Below are positions 26,923-39,162 of a stretch of DNA of 64,000 nt, piece by piece. Where the stretch lies: NCBI RefSeq assembly GCF_022440805.1, contig NZ_JAKNTK010000001.1, positions 124,001-188,000 of the forward strand. The letters are read 5' to 3'. The stretch is from Holdemania massiliensis. GTDB lineage: Bacteria; Bacillota_I; Bacilli_A; Erysipelotrichales; Erysipelotrichaceae. Positions within the stretch are counted from its first letter, which is position 1; each line of letters starts with the position of its first letter. The position numbers were made by a program, and so were the translations under genes. The notes under the pieces are model-generated. The model ran no database searches and had not been told where the DNA came from. It worked only from the letters and a program-made list of their open reading frames with translations.

Positions 26923-28296
26923 ATGAGTAAATTCAATTCAGATAAAATGGGCACGATGCCGGTCGGCAAGTTGCTTTTCAGCATGTCGGTGCCGGCGATT
27001 TTTTCCATGTTAGTGCAGTCGCTGTATAACGTCGTTGACAGTATCTTTGTTGCTCAGGTCAGCGAGGATGCCCTAGTTGCTGTGTCGATCGCCTTTCCGC
27101 TGCAGATGCTGATCATTGCCCTGGCCTTAGGCGTCGGGGTCGGCACCAATGCCCTGATCGCCCGTCGGTTGGGAGAAAAACGCCGGGAGGAAGCCAACAT
27201 TGCGGCCAATACCGGAATCGTTCTGTCATTAATCAACATGGCGCTGTGCATGTTTGTCGGACTGTTTCTGGCCAAGCCTTTTGTCGGCTTGTTTACCACC
27301 GACGCCGCGGTTTTTGAGATGGGTTCGCAGTATTTGATGATCGTCATGATTTTCTCAGTCGGCGTGATGATTGAGATGACCTGTTCACGAGTGCTGCAGG
27401 CAACCGGCAACATGATCGTACCGATGCTTTCGCAGCTGATCGGCGCGATTACTAATATCATTCTGGACCCGATCTTCATCTTCGGCTACTTCGGCGTTGC
27501 GAAAATGGGCGTTGCCGGAGCGGCGGTGGCAACGGTCATCGGTCAGATCCTGGCGATGATCTTTGTGTTGATCGTTTTGAAAGTCGGAACGCATGAAGTT
27601 GATATCGCACCCTGGCGGCACCATCCGCAAATGCAGGCGGCCAAGGATATCTACCGCGTTGGAATTCCAACGTTTGTCATGAACGCAATCGGCTCCCTCA
27701 CCACGACAGCGATGAACGCCATTCTGATGAGCTTTTCCGCAACGGCAGTGGCAGTGCTGGGAATCTATTTTAAGCTTCAGTCGTTTGTTTTTATGCCGAT
27801 TTTCGGGTTAAACCAGGGCGCGATGCCGATCCTGGGCTACAATTACGGCGCGGGGGATGAAAAACGTTTTACTCGCACGCTCGTCTTATCCTTCGGCGTG
27901 GCCGTGGCGATCATGTTAGCCGGCACGGTTCTGTTCTGGACGATGCCGGAAATGCTTTTGAAGCTGTTTAACGGTTCTGATCAGATGCTGAAGCTGGGCA
28001 GCTATGCGCTCAGAATTCTGGCGCTGTGCTTCCTGCCGGCTGCCTGCAGCATCATCATGACCACGATGTTTCAGGCGTTGGGCAAAGGCTTGATGAGTTT
28101 GGTCATGTCGCTGTTGCGCCAGTTGGTTTTCATCATTCCGATGGCCTGGATTCTCGGCCAGCTCGGCGGACTGAGCGCCGTTTGGTTCTGTTATCCAGCC
28201 GCCGAAGTGTTGGTGGCGGTGATCTTTATCCCGATAGCCTTAAAAACGATTAAACGCAGTTTTAATGCAGAACGCCGTGAAAATGGGGCATACTGA
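26923..28296 (+). CDS. MATE family efflux transporter
   Basis: A 457-residue membrane protein with about twelve hydrophobic segments and a duplicated MATE fold. Typical family segments are MSVPAIFSMLVQSLYNVVDSIFVAQ at the N-terminus, LQATGNMIVPMLSQLIGAITNIILDPIFIFG, and PIFGLNQGAMPILGYNYGAG at the start of the second half. The family exports cationic drugs or metabolites in exchange for Na+ or H+. A weak AGGGA site precedes the ATG. The next gene starts 30 bases later and is probably cotranscribed. Confidence 0.93.
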   Translation: MSKFNSDKMGTMPVGKLLFSMSVPAIFSMLVQSLYNVVDSIFVAQVSEDALVAVSIAFPLQMLIIALALGVGVGTNALIARRLGEKRREEANIAANTGIVLSLINMALCMFVGLFLAKPFVGLFTTDAAVFEMGSQYLMIVMIFSVGVMIEMTCSRVLQATGNMIVPMLSQLIGAITNIILDPIFIFGYFGVAKMGVAGAAVATVIGQILAMIFVLIVLKVGTHEVDIAPWRHHPQMQAAKDIYRVGIPTFVMNAIGSLTTTAMNAILMSFSATAVAVLGIYFKLQSFVFMPIFGLNQGAMPILGYNYGAGDEKRFTRTLVLSFGVAVAIMLAGTVLFWTMPEMLLKLFNGSDQMLKLGSYALRILALCFLPAACSIIMTTMFQALGKGLMSLVMSLLRQLVFIIPMAWILGQLGGLSAVWFCYPAAEVLVAVIFIPIALKTIKRSFNAERRENGAY

Positions 28297-28325
28297 AAAA
28301 GCACGATCCAAAGCAAGGTGATAAA

Positions 28326-28958
28326 ATGAAAAAAGCATGTTCTGTTCTGTATGGCGCTTCCGCCGTTTTGATGATCTACAGTACGATCTTTCAGCTGCAG
28401 CATCAGCTCTATGCGAAGCTGGGCTATCTTGTCCTGGCCCTCGGCGTTCAGCTGATCGGCCCGCTTGTTGTCAAAGCCCTCAAGCTGAAAGAGGCTTGGG
28501 GATTGTTGTTCTGGGCGCAGCTGTTTATCGCTGTGGCGATGATCATCGGCAATACCCTGAACGGTTATGCCATTCCTTACTTCGATAAAGTGCTGCATTT
28601 CAGCTCCGGCATCCTGATCTGCGCGGTGATCACGCTGGTCTATTGCTGGCTGAAACAAAGCTGGACGGAAAGCACGCCGCGTGATTATCTTCTAAAATGC
28701 TTATCCATTCAGGGAATCAACATGATGATAGCCTTTCTCTGGGAATGCTTTGAATTCGCCTGTCTGATCTTTCTCAATATCGACGCGATTAATCACTATA
28801 CCCAAGGCGTTTACGATACGATGACCGACATGATCGTCTGCTTCTTAGGCGGTCTGGTCTTTCTGTTTTTGCTTACGCGCAGCGAACGCAAAGGGAAAAA
28901 AGATCCGCTGCTGCATTCACTTGAAACGTTTTATAAAACCAACCTGCAAGGCCGCTGA
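28326..28958 (+). CDS. YjdF/DUF2238-like membrane protein
   Basis: A 210-residue protein with about six hydrophobic segments. It contains the polar membrane-embedded motifs of the YjdF-like family: FDKVLHFSSGI (about 85-95), WECFEF (about 140) and YDTMTDMIVCFLGG (about 178-192). Function unknown; the conserved D, H, E and D residues suggest a metal or proton site. It lies 30 bases behind the MATE gene with an AGGTG site and shares its terminator. Confidence 0.65.
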   Translation: MKKACSVLYGASAVLMIYSTIFQLQHQLYAKLGYLVLALGVQLIGPLVVKALKLKEAWGLLFWAQLFIAVAMIIGNTLNGYAIPYFDKVLHFSSGILICAVITLVYCWLKQSWTESTPRDYLLKCLSIQGINMMIAFLWECFEFACLIFLNIDAINHYTQGVYDTMTDMIVCFLGGLVFLFLLTRSERKGKKDPLLHSLETFYKTNLQGR

Positions 28959-28973
28959 GGCCTTTTCTTTTTG
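28948..28973 (+). terminator. Terminator of the MATE operon
   Basis: The arms AAGGCC (28948-28953) and GGCCTT (28959-28964) with a TTCTTTTT tail. The stem overlaps the stop codon of the YjdF-like gene. Confidence 0.75.
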
Positions 28974-29077
28974 AAAAATACACGTTGAGAGATCCGCGGC
29001 CCATTCTGAAATGGAAACAAAAAAGCAAAATAAATCTTTGAACGCCGAGGCATACTAGAGGCCAGGAGGAAATCAGG

Positions 29078-29503
29078 ATGCAGATTGAAGGAATAATTCA
29101 CAATACACCCCAGCCCTATCTTGAGCTTGCGGCGGATGCGGCGCTGCCGGAAGGACCGCTGATCATCATGCTTCAAACTCAGCTGTTTAAACAGAAGGCA
29201 GAAAGAAAAGGACAAATCTGGACGCTGGAACTTCCGGAGGAAGTCTGTTCACAATCTGAGCTTACCGAAGGCAAAACGGTCAGCCTGTGGCTGGAACCAG
29301 AATCCGGTCACAGTTTGGCAGAATGTCCGCAGGCCTTACAGGAAGCACTCTTAGCCAACCGCAGTGCCTGTTATTTTTTTCAGCTGCTGGATCCGGAGCA
29401 GCGCGGGCGTATTATTCATTATGCGGAACAAGGGGTGGAAGATCAGCGCATTCGGCGGATCGACAAAATTGTTGCGATGCTCTATGAACGACGCACTTTG
29501 TGA
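29078..29503 (+). CDS. YdeI/OmpD-associated family-like protein
   Basis: A 141-residue cytoplasmic protein. The C-terminal segment FFQLLDPEQRGRIIHYAEQGVEDQRIRRIDKIVAMLYERR resembles the end of YdeI/OmpD-associated (bacteriocin-protection) proteins, and the N-terminal half is a beta-rich DUF1905-like domain. The exact role is not known. The ribosome binding site is AGGAGG. The CIRCE-controlled hsp20 operon begins 24 bases after the stop. Confidence 0.6.
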   Translation: MQIEGIIHNTPQPYLELAADAALPEGPLIIMLQTQLFKQKAERKGQIWTLELPEEVCSQSELTEGKTVSLWLEPESGHSLAECPQALQEALLANRSACYFFQLLDPEQRGRIIHYAEQGVEDQRIRRIDKIVAMLYERRTL

Positions 29504-29527
29504 ACTTGTGAAATTAAATGAAGAAAA

Positions 29528-29569
29528 TTAGCACTAACTACTTGACAGTGCTAAATAATGTGATATACT
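29528..29569 (+). promoter_or_regulatory. CIRCE operator and hsp20 promoter
   Basis: TTAGCACTA, nine bases, CAGTGCTAA (29528-29554) matches the HrcA operator CIRCE (TTAGCACTC-N9-GAGTGCTAA) at all but one position in each arm. The -35 TTGACA (29542-29547) lies inside it. The -10 TATACT (29564-29569) is preceded by TGA and spaced 16 bases. HrcA binding would block the promoter until heat stress. Confidence 0.93.
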
Positions 29570-29634
29570 AAAATTGCAAGTTGGGAAAGACCCAATAAGC
29601 CAGGAATAAGACAGATAGAAAGAGGCGATTCAAG

Positions 29635-30054
29635 ATGAGATTTGTACCGAACACCTGGATGGACAGCTTGGCCGACGAGGTTCTTAAGGATCCATTTTTC
29701 AGAAAGAATACTGTCCCGGCTGTCATGAAAACCGATATTCGCGAACGAGAAGATGGGTATCTTCTGGATATTGAGCTTCCTGGATTTAAAAAGGAAGAAA
29801 TCAAAATGGAGCTGGAAGACGGCTATCTGACCATCGCAGCCGCGCACACAGCAAGCAGCGAGGAAAGAAGTGAACAAGGCAAGCTGGTGCGTCAGGAACG
29901 TGTCAGCGGCAGCTGCACCCGGACTTACTTTATCGGTGAAGAAATGAACGTCGAGGACATTAAGGCTCGTTATGAAAATGGTGAGCTGAAGGTCTTCGTA
30001 CCGAAAAAAGACCCGCAGGTCATGCAGACCAAGAAAACGATTTCCATTGATTAA
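29635..30054 (+). CDS. Hsp20/alpha-crystallin small heat shock protein, first copy
   Basis: A 139-residue ATP-independent holdase. The alpha-crystallin domain (about 35-139) includes the strand DGYLLDIELPGFKKEEIKMELEDGYLTI and the family motif ARYENGELKVFVPKK. It binds unfolding proteins in large oligomers. It is the first gene of a two-gene operon under a CIRCE operator. A stable CTCTGA-GCGA-TCAGAG hairpin (30058-30073) follows in the intergenic space and may set the relative amounts of the two proteins. AGAGGCG serves as the ribosome binding site. Confidence 0.93.
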   Translation: MRFVPNTWMDSLADEVLKDPFFRKNTVPAVMKTDIREREDGYLLDIELPGFKKEEIKMELEDGYLTIAAAHTASSEERSEQGKLVRQERVSGSCTRTYFIGEEMNVEDIKARYENGELKVFVPKKDPQVMQTKKTISID

Positions 30055-30123
30055 CTTCTCTGAGCGATCAGAGTTCAGATCAGGCAGTATCGCATAAGTT
30101 GAAAACAGAAAGAGGTGTGATGT

Positions 30124-30540
30124 ATGAGATTACTACCAAGAATGATGTTTGACGACTTCTTTGATGACATGTTTGATGAACCTTTGCTCCATCGCAATGC
30201 GATCACCGCAATGCGCTGCGACATTCGTGAGAAGGACGGCAGCTATCTGCTGGATATTGAGCTGCCAGGCTATACCAAAGAAGATATTAAGATGGATTTG
30301 GAAAACGGCTATCTGACCGTATCCGCGCTTCGCAATACCAGTAAAGAAGAAAAGGACGATCAGGGCAATGTGATCCGCCAGGAACGTGTCCAAGGCTCCT
30401 GCTCCCGCAGCTTCTATGTCGGCGAAGCGATCACGCCGGAAGACATCAAAGCGCACTATGACAACGGTGAATTGAAGATTGTTCTGCCGAAGAAAGACGC
30501 GCCGGCAGTGGAAACGAAAAAGACCATCATGATTGAATAA
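30124..30540 (+). CDS. Hsp20/alpha-crystallin small heat shock protein, second copy
   Basis: A 138-residue paralogue of the preceding gene, clearly a tandem duplicate: SYLLDIELPGYTKEDIKMDLENGYLTV and AHYDNGELKIVLPKK align directly with the first copy. The N-terminal arms differ (MRLLPRMMFDDFFDDMFDE here), which is the part that sets substrate range and oligomer size. No separate promoter is evident, so it depends on the CIRCE promoter. The ribosome binding site is AGAGGTG. Confidence 0.93.
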   Translation: MRLLPRMMFDDFFDDMFDEPLLHRNAITAMRCDIREKDGSYLLDIELPGYTKEDIKMDLENGYLTVSALRNTSKEEKDDQGNVIRQERVQGSCSRSFYVGEAITPEDIKAHYDNGELKIVLPKKDAPAVETKKTIMIE

Positions 30541-30552
30541 TCTAATCTTTAA

Positions 30553-30587
30553 ATCAGCGGTATCCTGGATTCCGCTGGTTTTTTCTT
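30553..30587 (+). terminator. Terminator of the hsp20 operon
   Basis: The arms CAGCGG (30555-30560) and CCGCTG (30572-30577) with inner pairs and a TTTTTT tail. From here to 30825 no further gene is supported. Confidence 0.8.
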
Positions 30588-30825
30588 TGTTCAGTTTGGC
30601 AATGAACCCAATCAGAAATAAATGAGATCCAAGGTCAAGGGCAGAGGATCAGTCTGCCGCGCTTTTAGTCAGCCGTCAGCCGGATATTTGCGGCTTGGAT
30701 CAGGCAAGGGAAAGCACAGTACTTATTCTATAAGGAAGAATTGACAGAATCTGATGATTGTCTATCGCTTCCTCCGTCACCATCGGCTATACTTGGACTG
30801 TAAACCGTAGAGGAGGGAAAATCAG

Positions 30826-31398
30826 GTGAATACAATCGAAATCCTAGTCACCTGCCTGGCTTTGTCGCTGGATTGCTTTGTGGTTATGATGGCGCGGGGC
30901 GCCGTGATGAATCCGCAGGAACACCGCCGCTCGCTGATTAACAGTTTTATCTTTGCCGGATCGAGCCTGCTGATGATCGTCTTGGGATCGCTGGCCGGTT
31001 CCCTGATCAAGAGTCAGCTTGTGCTGCATGTCAATCAGGTGATCGCAGCGCTGATCCTGTTTGCCCTAGGCTGCTTCCTGTTAATTCAGGCCTTTCGGCA
31101 AAAAGCCTTTGAAGAACGTCATGATGACAGTTTTAATTACAAAAAAGTCTTATTCCTGGGATTGATCACCAGTGTTGATGTTTTCCTGTTGGGAACCTGC
31201 ATGACCTTGCTGCAGGCAGATGCCTTTCAGGTGTGCTTAATTTCCACATTGGTAACGCTGGCTTGCGTGGAATTGGGACAGCAGATCGGCTATCGTTTAG
31301 GTCTGGCCTATCGCCGGACCATCTTTACAGCCGGCAGCGTGATTCTCTTTCTGATCAGCCTTAAGGTTCTTTTCCAGGTGCTGACGCATCTGCGCTAG
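30826..31398 (+). CDS. MntP-like (DUF204) cation efflux pump
   Basis: A 190-residue membrane protein with six hydrophobic segments in two repeats of three. Family marks are the acidic membrane residues in LALSLDCFVVMMARG (first repeat) and GLITSVDVFLLGTCMTL (second repeat), placed as in MntP manganese exporters. Start is a GTG at 30826 behind GGAGGG. The gene is followed after 10 bases by a TetR regulator. Manganese is the best guess for the cargo, but no yybP-ykoY riboswitch fold is evident upstream, so control is probably by the TetR partner. Confidence 0.8.
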   Translation: MNTIEILVTCLALSLDCFVVMMARGAVMNPQEHRRSLINSFIFAGSSLLMIVLGSLAGSLIKSQLVLHVNQVIAALILFALGCFLLIQAFRQKAFEERHDDSFNYKKVLFLGLITSVDVFLLGTCMTLLQADAFQVCLISTLVTLACVELGQQIGYRLGLAYRRTIFTAGSVILFLISLKVLFQVLTHLR

Positions 31399-31408
31399 GG
31401 GGGAGATC

Positions 31409-31984
31409 ATGGAAAAACGGGGGATGATGAAACGCTTTCTGGCAGAAAGCCTGAAAGAGCTCATGCTGCAGAAAAGCTTTGAAAAGATCACGATTAAGCA
31501 AATCTGCGATAAAACCGGCGTCATCCGCGCCACGTTTTATAATTATTTTGAAGACAAATACGCAGCTTTAAGTTATATCATTTATCTGGATACTGTCGAT
31601 ACAGCGCTTCCTTATATAGAAAAGAAGCAATTCCAGCAGGCGGTCAAAGCGATGCTTGATAAATTCGTGGAAAGTCGTGAATTTTATCAAATTGCTTTCC
31701 GGATCACCGGTCAGAACAGCTTTTCGGATCTGTTTGAAGAAAACGTTCAGCAGTTATTTGCGGAGATGTTCCGCCGTTACGGTCGGACCGAAAAGCTGGG
31801 AACGATGACCGAAGATGAACTCGCTGGCTATTTCGGCAACAGTTTATGTTACACGGTCAGTCACTGGCTGTGCCGCAATCGAAACATGGACAGTGAAACA
31901 TTTTTAAAGCAGTATGGAGCCGTTCTGACCAGTTCCGTCTTTGATTTTCTCGATATGCCTCAAGGCAGTGCCAGCGGTTTGTAA
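31409..31984 (+). CDS. TetR/AcrR family regulator
   Basis: A 191-residue regulator. The N-terminal helix-turn-helix reads KITIKQICDKTGVIRATFYNYFEDKYAAL (about 23-52), the DhaS-like subgroup of TetR. The remaining helices form the ligand and dimer domain. The start lies 10 bases after the MntP-like gene with a GGGGGAG site, so the pump and regulator form one operon. Its target could be that operon. Confidence 0.9.
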   Translation: MEKRGMMKRFLAESLKELMLQKSFEKITIKQICDKTGVIRATFYNYFEDKYAALSYIIYLDTVDTALPYIEKKQFQQAVKAMLDKFVESREFYQIAFRITGQNSFSDLFEENVQQLFAEMFRRYGRTEKLGTMTEDELAGYFGNSLCYTVSHWLCRNRNMDSETFLKQYGAVLTSSVFDFLDMPQGSASGL

Positions 31985-32044
31985 GCCTTCGTGAGAGAAA
32001 ATAATCGAACTGTCTGAAATGTGGAAAACTTCATGGAAGAAGGC

Positions 32045-32073
32045 TTGACAGGGGAGTGGAAGCGTGATAATTT
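32045..32073 (+). promoter_or_regulatory. Promoter of the riboswitch-controlled AICAR transformylase gene
   Basis: TTGACA (32045-32050), 17 bases, TAATTT (32068-32073) with an upstream TGA extension. Transcription would begin about 32080, exactly at the first base of the riboswitch. Confidence 0.8.
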
Positions 32074-32080
32074 TTAAACA

Positions 32081-32179
32081 GTTAACCGACTGACGGAAGT
32101 GGAATTGACCACAGGGAAGTTAATGCAGAACAGAGCCGACCGTCTGGGCCATTAAGGACCAGCAGTGCGGCTTTTTTTC
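32081..32179 (+). promoter_or_regulatory. ZTP (pfl) riboswitch with terminator
   Basis: The 5' domain pairs GTTAAC (32081-32086) with GTTAAT (32119-32124). Between them lie the conserved CGACTGACGGA internal loop, a GTGG/CCAC helix (32099-32102 and 32109-32112) and AGGGAA. The 3' domain CCGTCTGGGC (32140-32149) matches the conserved CCGCCUGGGC element except for one C to U. A terminator follows: AGCCG (32134-32138) and CTGG (32144-32147) pair with CCAG (32159-32162) and CGGCT (32168-32172), then seven T. The 5' terminator arm is part of the 3' domain, so ligand binding should prevent termination. The ligand, ZMP/ZTP, is the substrate family of the next enzyme. Confidence 0.88.
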
Positions 32180-32197
32180 GTAAAAGGAGGAAAAAAG

Positions 32198-33370
32198 ATG
32201 AAAGAGTATGAGCTGAAATACGGATGCAATCCCAACCAGAAACCAGCCAGCGTCGACATTGAAGAGGGAGATCTGCCGTTTACGGTACTGAATGGCCGTG
32301 CCGGGTATATCAATTTGCTGGATGCCCTCAATGCTTGGCAGCTTGTCAAAGAATTGAAAGAAGCAACCGGAATGGCGGCCGCTGCTTCATTTAAGCATGT
32401 ATCTCCCGCCGGCGCCGCGATTGGCCTGCCGTTGGACGACACCATGAAAAAAATCTACTTCTGTGAAGACACGGAGCTTTCGCCGATTGCCTGTGCGTAC
32501 ATCCGCGCCCGCGGGGCAGACCGCATGTCTTCTTACGGCGATTTCGCCGCCCTGTCAGAAGAATGTGATGAAACCACGGCCCGTTTCCTGTCAAAGGAAG
32601 TTTCTGATGGTGTTATCGCTCCTTCCTACAGTGAGAAAGCGCTGGAAATTCTGCGGGCTAAACGCAAGGGGACCTACCTTGTCTTGCAGATGGATGCGAA
32701 TTATATGCCGAAAGCGATGGAAAGCAAAGAAGTTTACGGGGTACGTTTTCATCAGCAGCGCAATGATGTGAAGATTGATGAGAGTCTGCTTCAAAACATC
32801 GTATCGGAAAATAAAGAATTGCCGGAAGCGGCCAGACGAGATCTGCTGATCGCGATGATTACGGCTAAATATACGCAGTCCAATTCGGTTGTTTACGCGA
32901 AGGACGGTCAGGCGATCGGAATCGGCGCTGGCCAGCAATCCCGCATCCACTGCACACGAATGGCCGGCAACAAGGCGGATATCTGGCATCTGCGTCAGCA
33001 TCCGAAAGTGCTGAATCTGCCGTTTAAAGAGAAGATCCGCAGAGCTGACCGCGATAATGCGATCGACGTGTATATTTCCGATGAATGGGAAGATTTGCTG
33101 CGGGAGGGCAGCTGGCAGGAAGCTTTCACGGAAAAGCCGGAAGTGCTGACCGCGGAAGAAAAGAAAGCCTGGCTGGCATCGGTCAGCGGGGTATCCCTGG
33201 CATCAGATGCGTTCTTCCCGTTTGGTGATAATATAGAACGGGCTCGCAAGAGCGGCGTTTCATACATCGTGGAAGCCGGCGGTTCTGTGCGTGACGATCA
33301 TGTCATTGATACCTGCAACCGATATGGGATCGTGCTGATTTTCAACGGTGTCCGTCTGTTCCATCATTAA
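32198..33370 (+). CDS. Stand-alone AICAR transformylase (PurH-like, IMP cyclohydrolase domain absent)
   Basis: A 390-residue phosphoribosylaminoimidazolecarboxamide formyltransferase. It transfers the formyl group of 10-formyl-THF to AICAR (ZMP). The catalytic Lys66-His67 pair is in AASFKHVSPAGAA, and the C-terminal RADRDNAIDVYISDEW...FFPFGDNIERARKSGV block is typical of this domain. Usual PurH is bifunctional at about 510 residues, with an N-terminal MGS-fold IMP cyclohydrolase, absent here. The ATG at 32198 follows AAAGGAGG. The gene is alone behind its ZTP riboswitch, so it may act as a ZMP-relief enzyme beside a separate biosynthetic PurH, or need a separate cyclohydrolase. Confidence 0.93.
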   Translation: MKEYELKYGCNPNQKPASVDIEEGDLPFTVLNGRAGYINLLDALNAWQLVKELKEATGMAAAASFKHVSPAGAAIGLPLDDTMKKIYFCEDTELSPIACAYIRARGADRMSSYGDFAALSEECDETTARFLSKEVSDGVIAPSYSEKALEILRAKRKGTYLVLQMDANYMPKAMESKEVYGVRFHQQRNDVKIDESLLQNIVSENKELPEAARRDLLIAMITAKYTQSNSVVYAKDGQAIGIGAGQQSRIHCTRMAGNKADIWHLRQHPKVLNLPFKEKIRRADRDNAIDVYISDEWEDLLREGSWQEAFTEKPEVLTAEEKKAWLASVSGVSLASDAFFPFGDNIERARKSGVSYIVEAGGSVRDDHVIDTCNRYGIVLIFNGVRLFHH

Positions 33371-33454
33371 ACCGCTTCTTTCCGTCGGTTAGCCTTAGTT
33401 AGTGCTGGGGTTCAGGCGGACAGAAGAAGTGCAGAAAATTTCGAGAATGAAGAA

Positions 33455-33516
33455 AAAGGATATTCCGATCAGAAGGCTGTTTAGCTTGCGGCTGAGAAAT
33501 GGGATATCCTTTCTTT
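33455..33516 (+). terminator. Terminator after the AICAR transformylase gene
   Basis: The arms AAAGGATATTCC (33455-33466) and GGGATATCCTTT (33501-33512) enclose a 34-base loop and are followed by a C then TTT. From 33517 to 33798 no gene is supported; the stretch leads to the rRNA promoter. Confidence 0.7.
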
Positions 33517-33798
33517 ATGAAAGTACTGGTTCAGCATCCTGACAATCGAAGAACAGAATGGGAACAGAATTACAGGGATTGGCAGGTAGCGCGACATAAT
33601 AACAAGAACCAACAAGACAGGAAAAACGCACAAATAGAGAATCAGAAAGGAATTCAAAAACAAAAGGACCCAGGAATGAAATCCTTAACGAATTCATAAA
33701 AGCCCTTGAAAATAAGGCGTTGTTACGAATTTCAAGCAGGCGGAGTCAAGGCGGAATGCAAAAAGCCGATAAAAAAATGAAAAAACTTTAAAAAGTTG

Positions 33799-33866
33799 TT
33801 GACAGAAAACAGTGGGTTTGGTAATATAAATGAGCACCTCGCGAGAGGGCGTCGATCTTTGAAAAC
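33799..33866 (+). promoter_or_regulatory. rRNA operon promoter and antitermination leader
   Basis: TTGACA (33799-33804), 17 bases, TAATAT (33822-33827) is an almost ideal promoter. The leader contains GATCTTTGAAAAC (33854-33866), the Gram-positive boxA-like antitermination sequence. It is repeated as TTCTTTGAAAAC in the 16S-23S spacer (about 35583-35594). Confidence 0.85.
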
Positions 33867-33957
33867 TAAACAGGAAGAAAAGCACAAAAATACAACGTCA
33901 ATTCATAAAGAATCTGTCTTAGGACAGAGGATATAAAACGAGCTAAACAAACTCGAA

Positions 33958-35494
<1,537 letters not shown>

Positions 35495-35746
35495 TAAGGA
35501 GAAAGACGAGAAAAGTTGGATTTTGTGGAAAAGTAAGTCTGTTTAGTTTTGAGAGATCGAAAGATTTCTCAGTGCAGTGATTGTTCTTTGAAAACCGAAT
35601 AACAGAAAACAGATAGAAAGACATGATCTTTCTGAAAAGTTGAAAAGATTTCAAAAATCAGAACAAGATATTTGAAGTTGAACGTTGAACAGTTCTTAAG
35701 AAAGAAAAGCGTAACTGGACGACTCGCAGTCAAGACAGGAACGCGT
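35495..35746 (+). other. 16S-23S internal transcribed spacer, no tRNA
   Basis: A spacer of about 250 bases. It has a second boxA-like TTCTTTGAAAAC and A-rich processing sequence, but nothing that folds as tRNA-Ile or tRNA-Ala, the usual tenants in Firmicutes operons. Confidence 0.85.
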
Positions 35747-38641
<2,895 letters not shown>

Positions 38642-38736
38642 CATGAGGAAAAAACAAACGTTCATAACGAAGTAAGAAAGAGCAAGACTTTCTAGAAGCA
38701 ACTGTTATTTGGTTTTCAGGGAATAATCCTGAAACG

Positions 38737-38853
38737 ATCTGGTGACGATAGCGAAATGGTCACACCTGTTCCCATCCCGAACACAGAAGTTAAGCATTTC
38801 CGCGGCGAGAATAGCTATGCCTGCCATAGTGAAGGCAGCTCGTTGCCAGGTTC
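38737..38853 (+). rRNA. rrf: 5S ribosomal RNA
   Basis: About 117 bases. The ends pair (CTGGTGACGATAG with CGTTGCCAGG), and the loop CCATCCCGAACAC-AGAAGTTAAGC is typical. It lies about 95 bases after 23S, in the same operon. Confidence 0.95.
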
Positions 38854-38856
38854 TTC

Positions 38857-38884
38857 GGTTCCCTTCCCAGGGAGCCTTTTTTTG
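38857..38884 (+). terminator. rRNA operon terminator
   Basis: The arms GGTTCCC (38857-38863) and GGGAGCC (38870-38876) with a six-base loop and a run of seven T. Confidence 0.9.
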
Positions 38885-39024
38885 TTTTGCTAGTGAATTT
38901 TTAGAGTAATGAATCAATGCTTTATCTATAGTTAGACATTTACTAGAGAAATAAAAAAAGACATATGCCATTAAAAAACGCTCTAATCATGGTAAGGTAA
39001 TAATTAACAAATAAATAAAAGCTG

Positions 39025-39055
39025 TTGACAACGCTTACATTGTCTGTAATAATAT
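39025..39055 (+). promoter_or_regulatory. bgl operon promoter with CcpA cre site
   Basis: TTGACA (39025-39030) is followed at 17 bases by AATAAT preceded by TGT (39048-39053), or at 19 bases by TAATAT (39050-39055). TGACAACGCTTACA (39026-39039) fits the cre consensus TGWNANCGNTNWCA at every position and covers the -35, so CcpA with HPr-Ser-P should repress the operon when a better sugar is present. Confidence 0.85.
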
Positions 39056-39078
39056 AAATACATTAAGACAGCACATTA

Positions 39079-39139
39079 GGATTGTTATTGTGTTAAGCAA
39101 GCGAGACCTATTTGCACATTGTTGCGGATAGGTCTTTTA
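39079..39139 (+). promoter_or_regulatory. RAT antiterminator target overlapping a terminator
   Basis: From 39079 the RNA begins GGATTGTTATTG and ends GCAAGCGAGACC at 39108, very like the LicT/BglG ribonucleic antiterminator. Its last bases AGACC also begin the 5' arm of a terminator: AGACCTAT (39104-39111) pairs with ATAGGTCT (39128-39135), followed by TTTTAT. The two folds exclude each other, the classic design by which a phosphorylated-PTS-controlled antiterminator lets transcription pass. Confidence 0.92.
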
Positions 39140-39162
39140 TGTATTCAAAAAGGAGAGGTTTT

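Noticed and set aside
30590..30825. Manganese (yybP-ykoY) riboswitch before the MntP-like gene
   Set aside because: I could not find the conserved loop sequences; a covariance search would be decisive.
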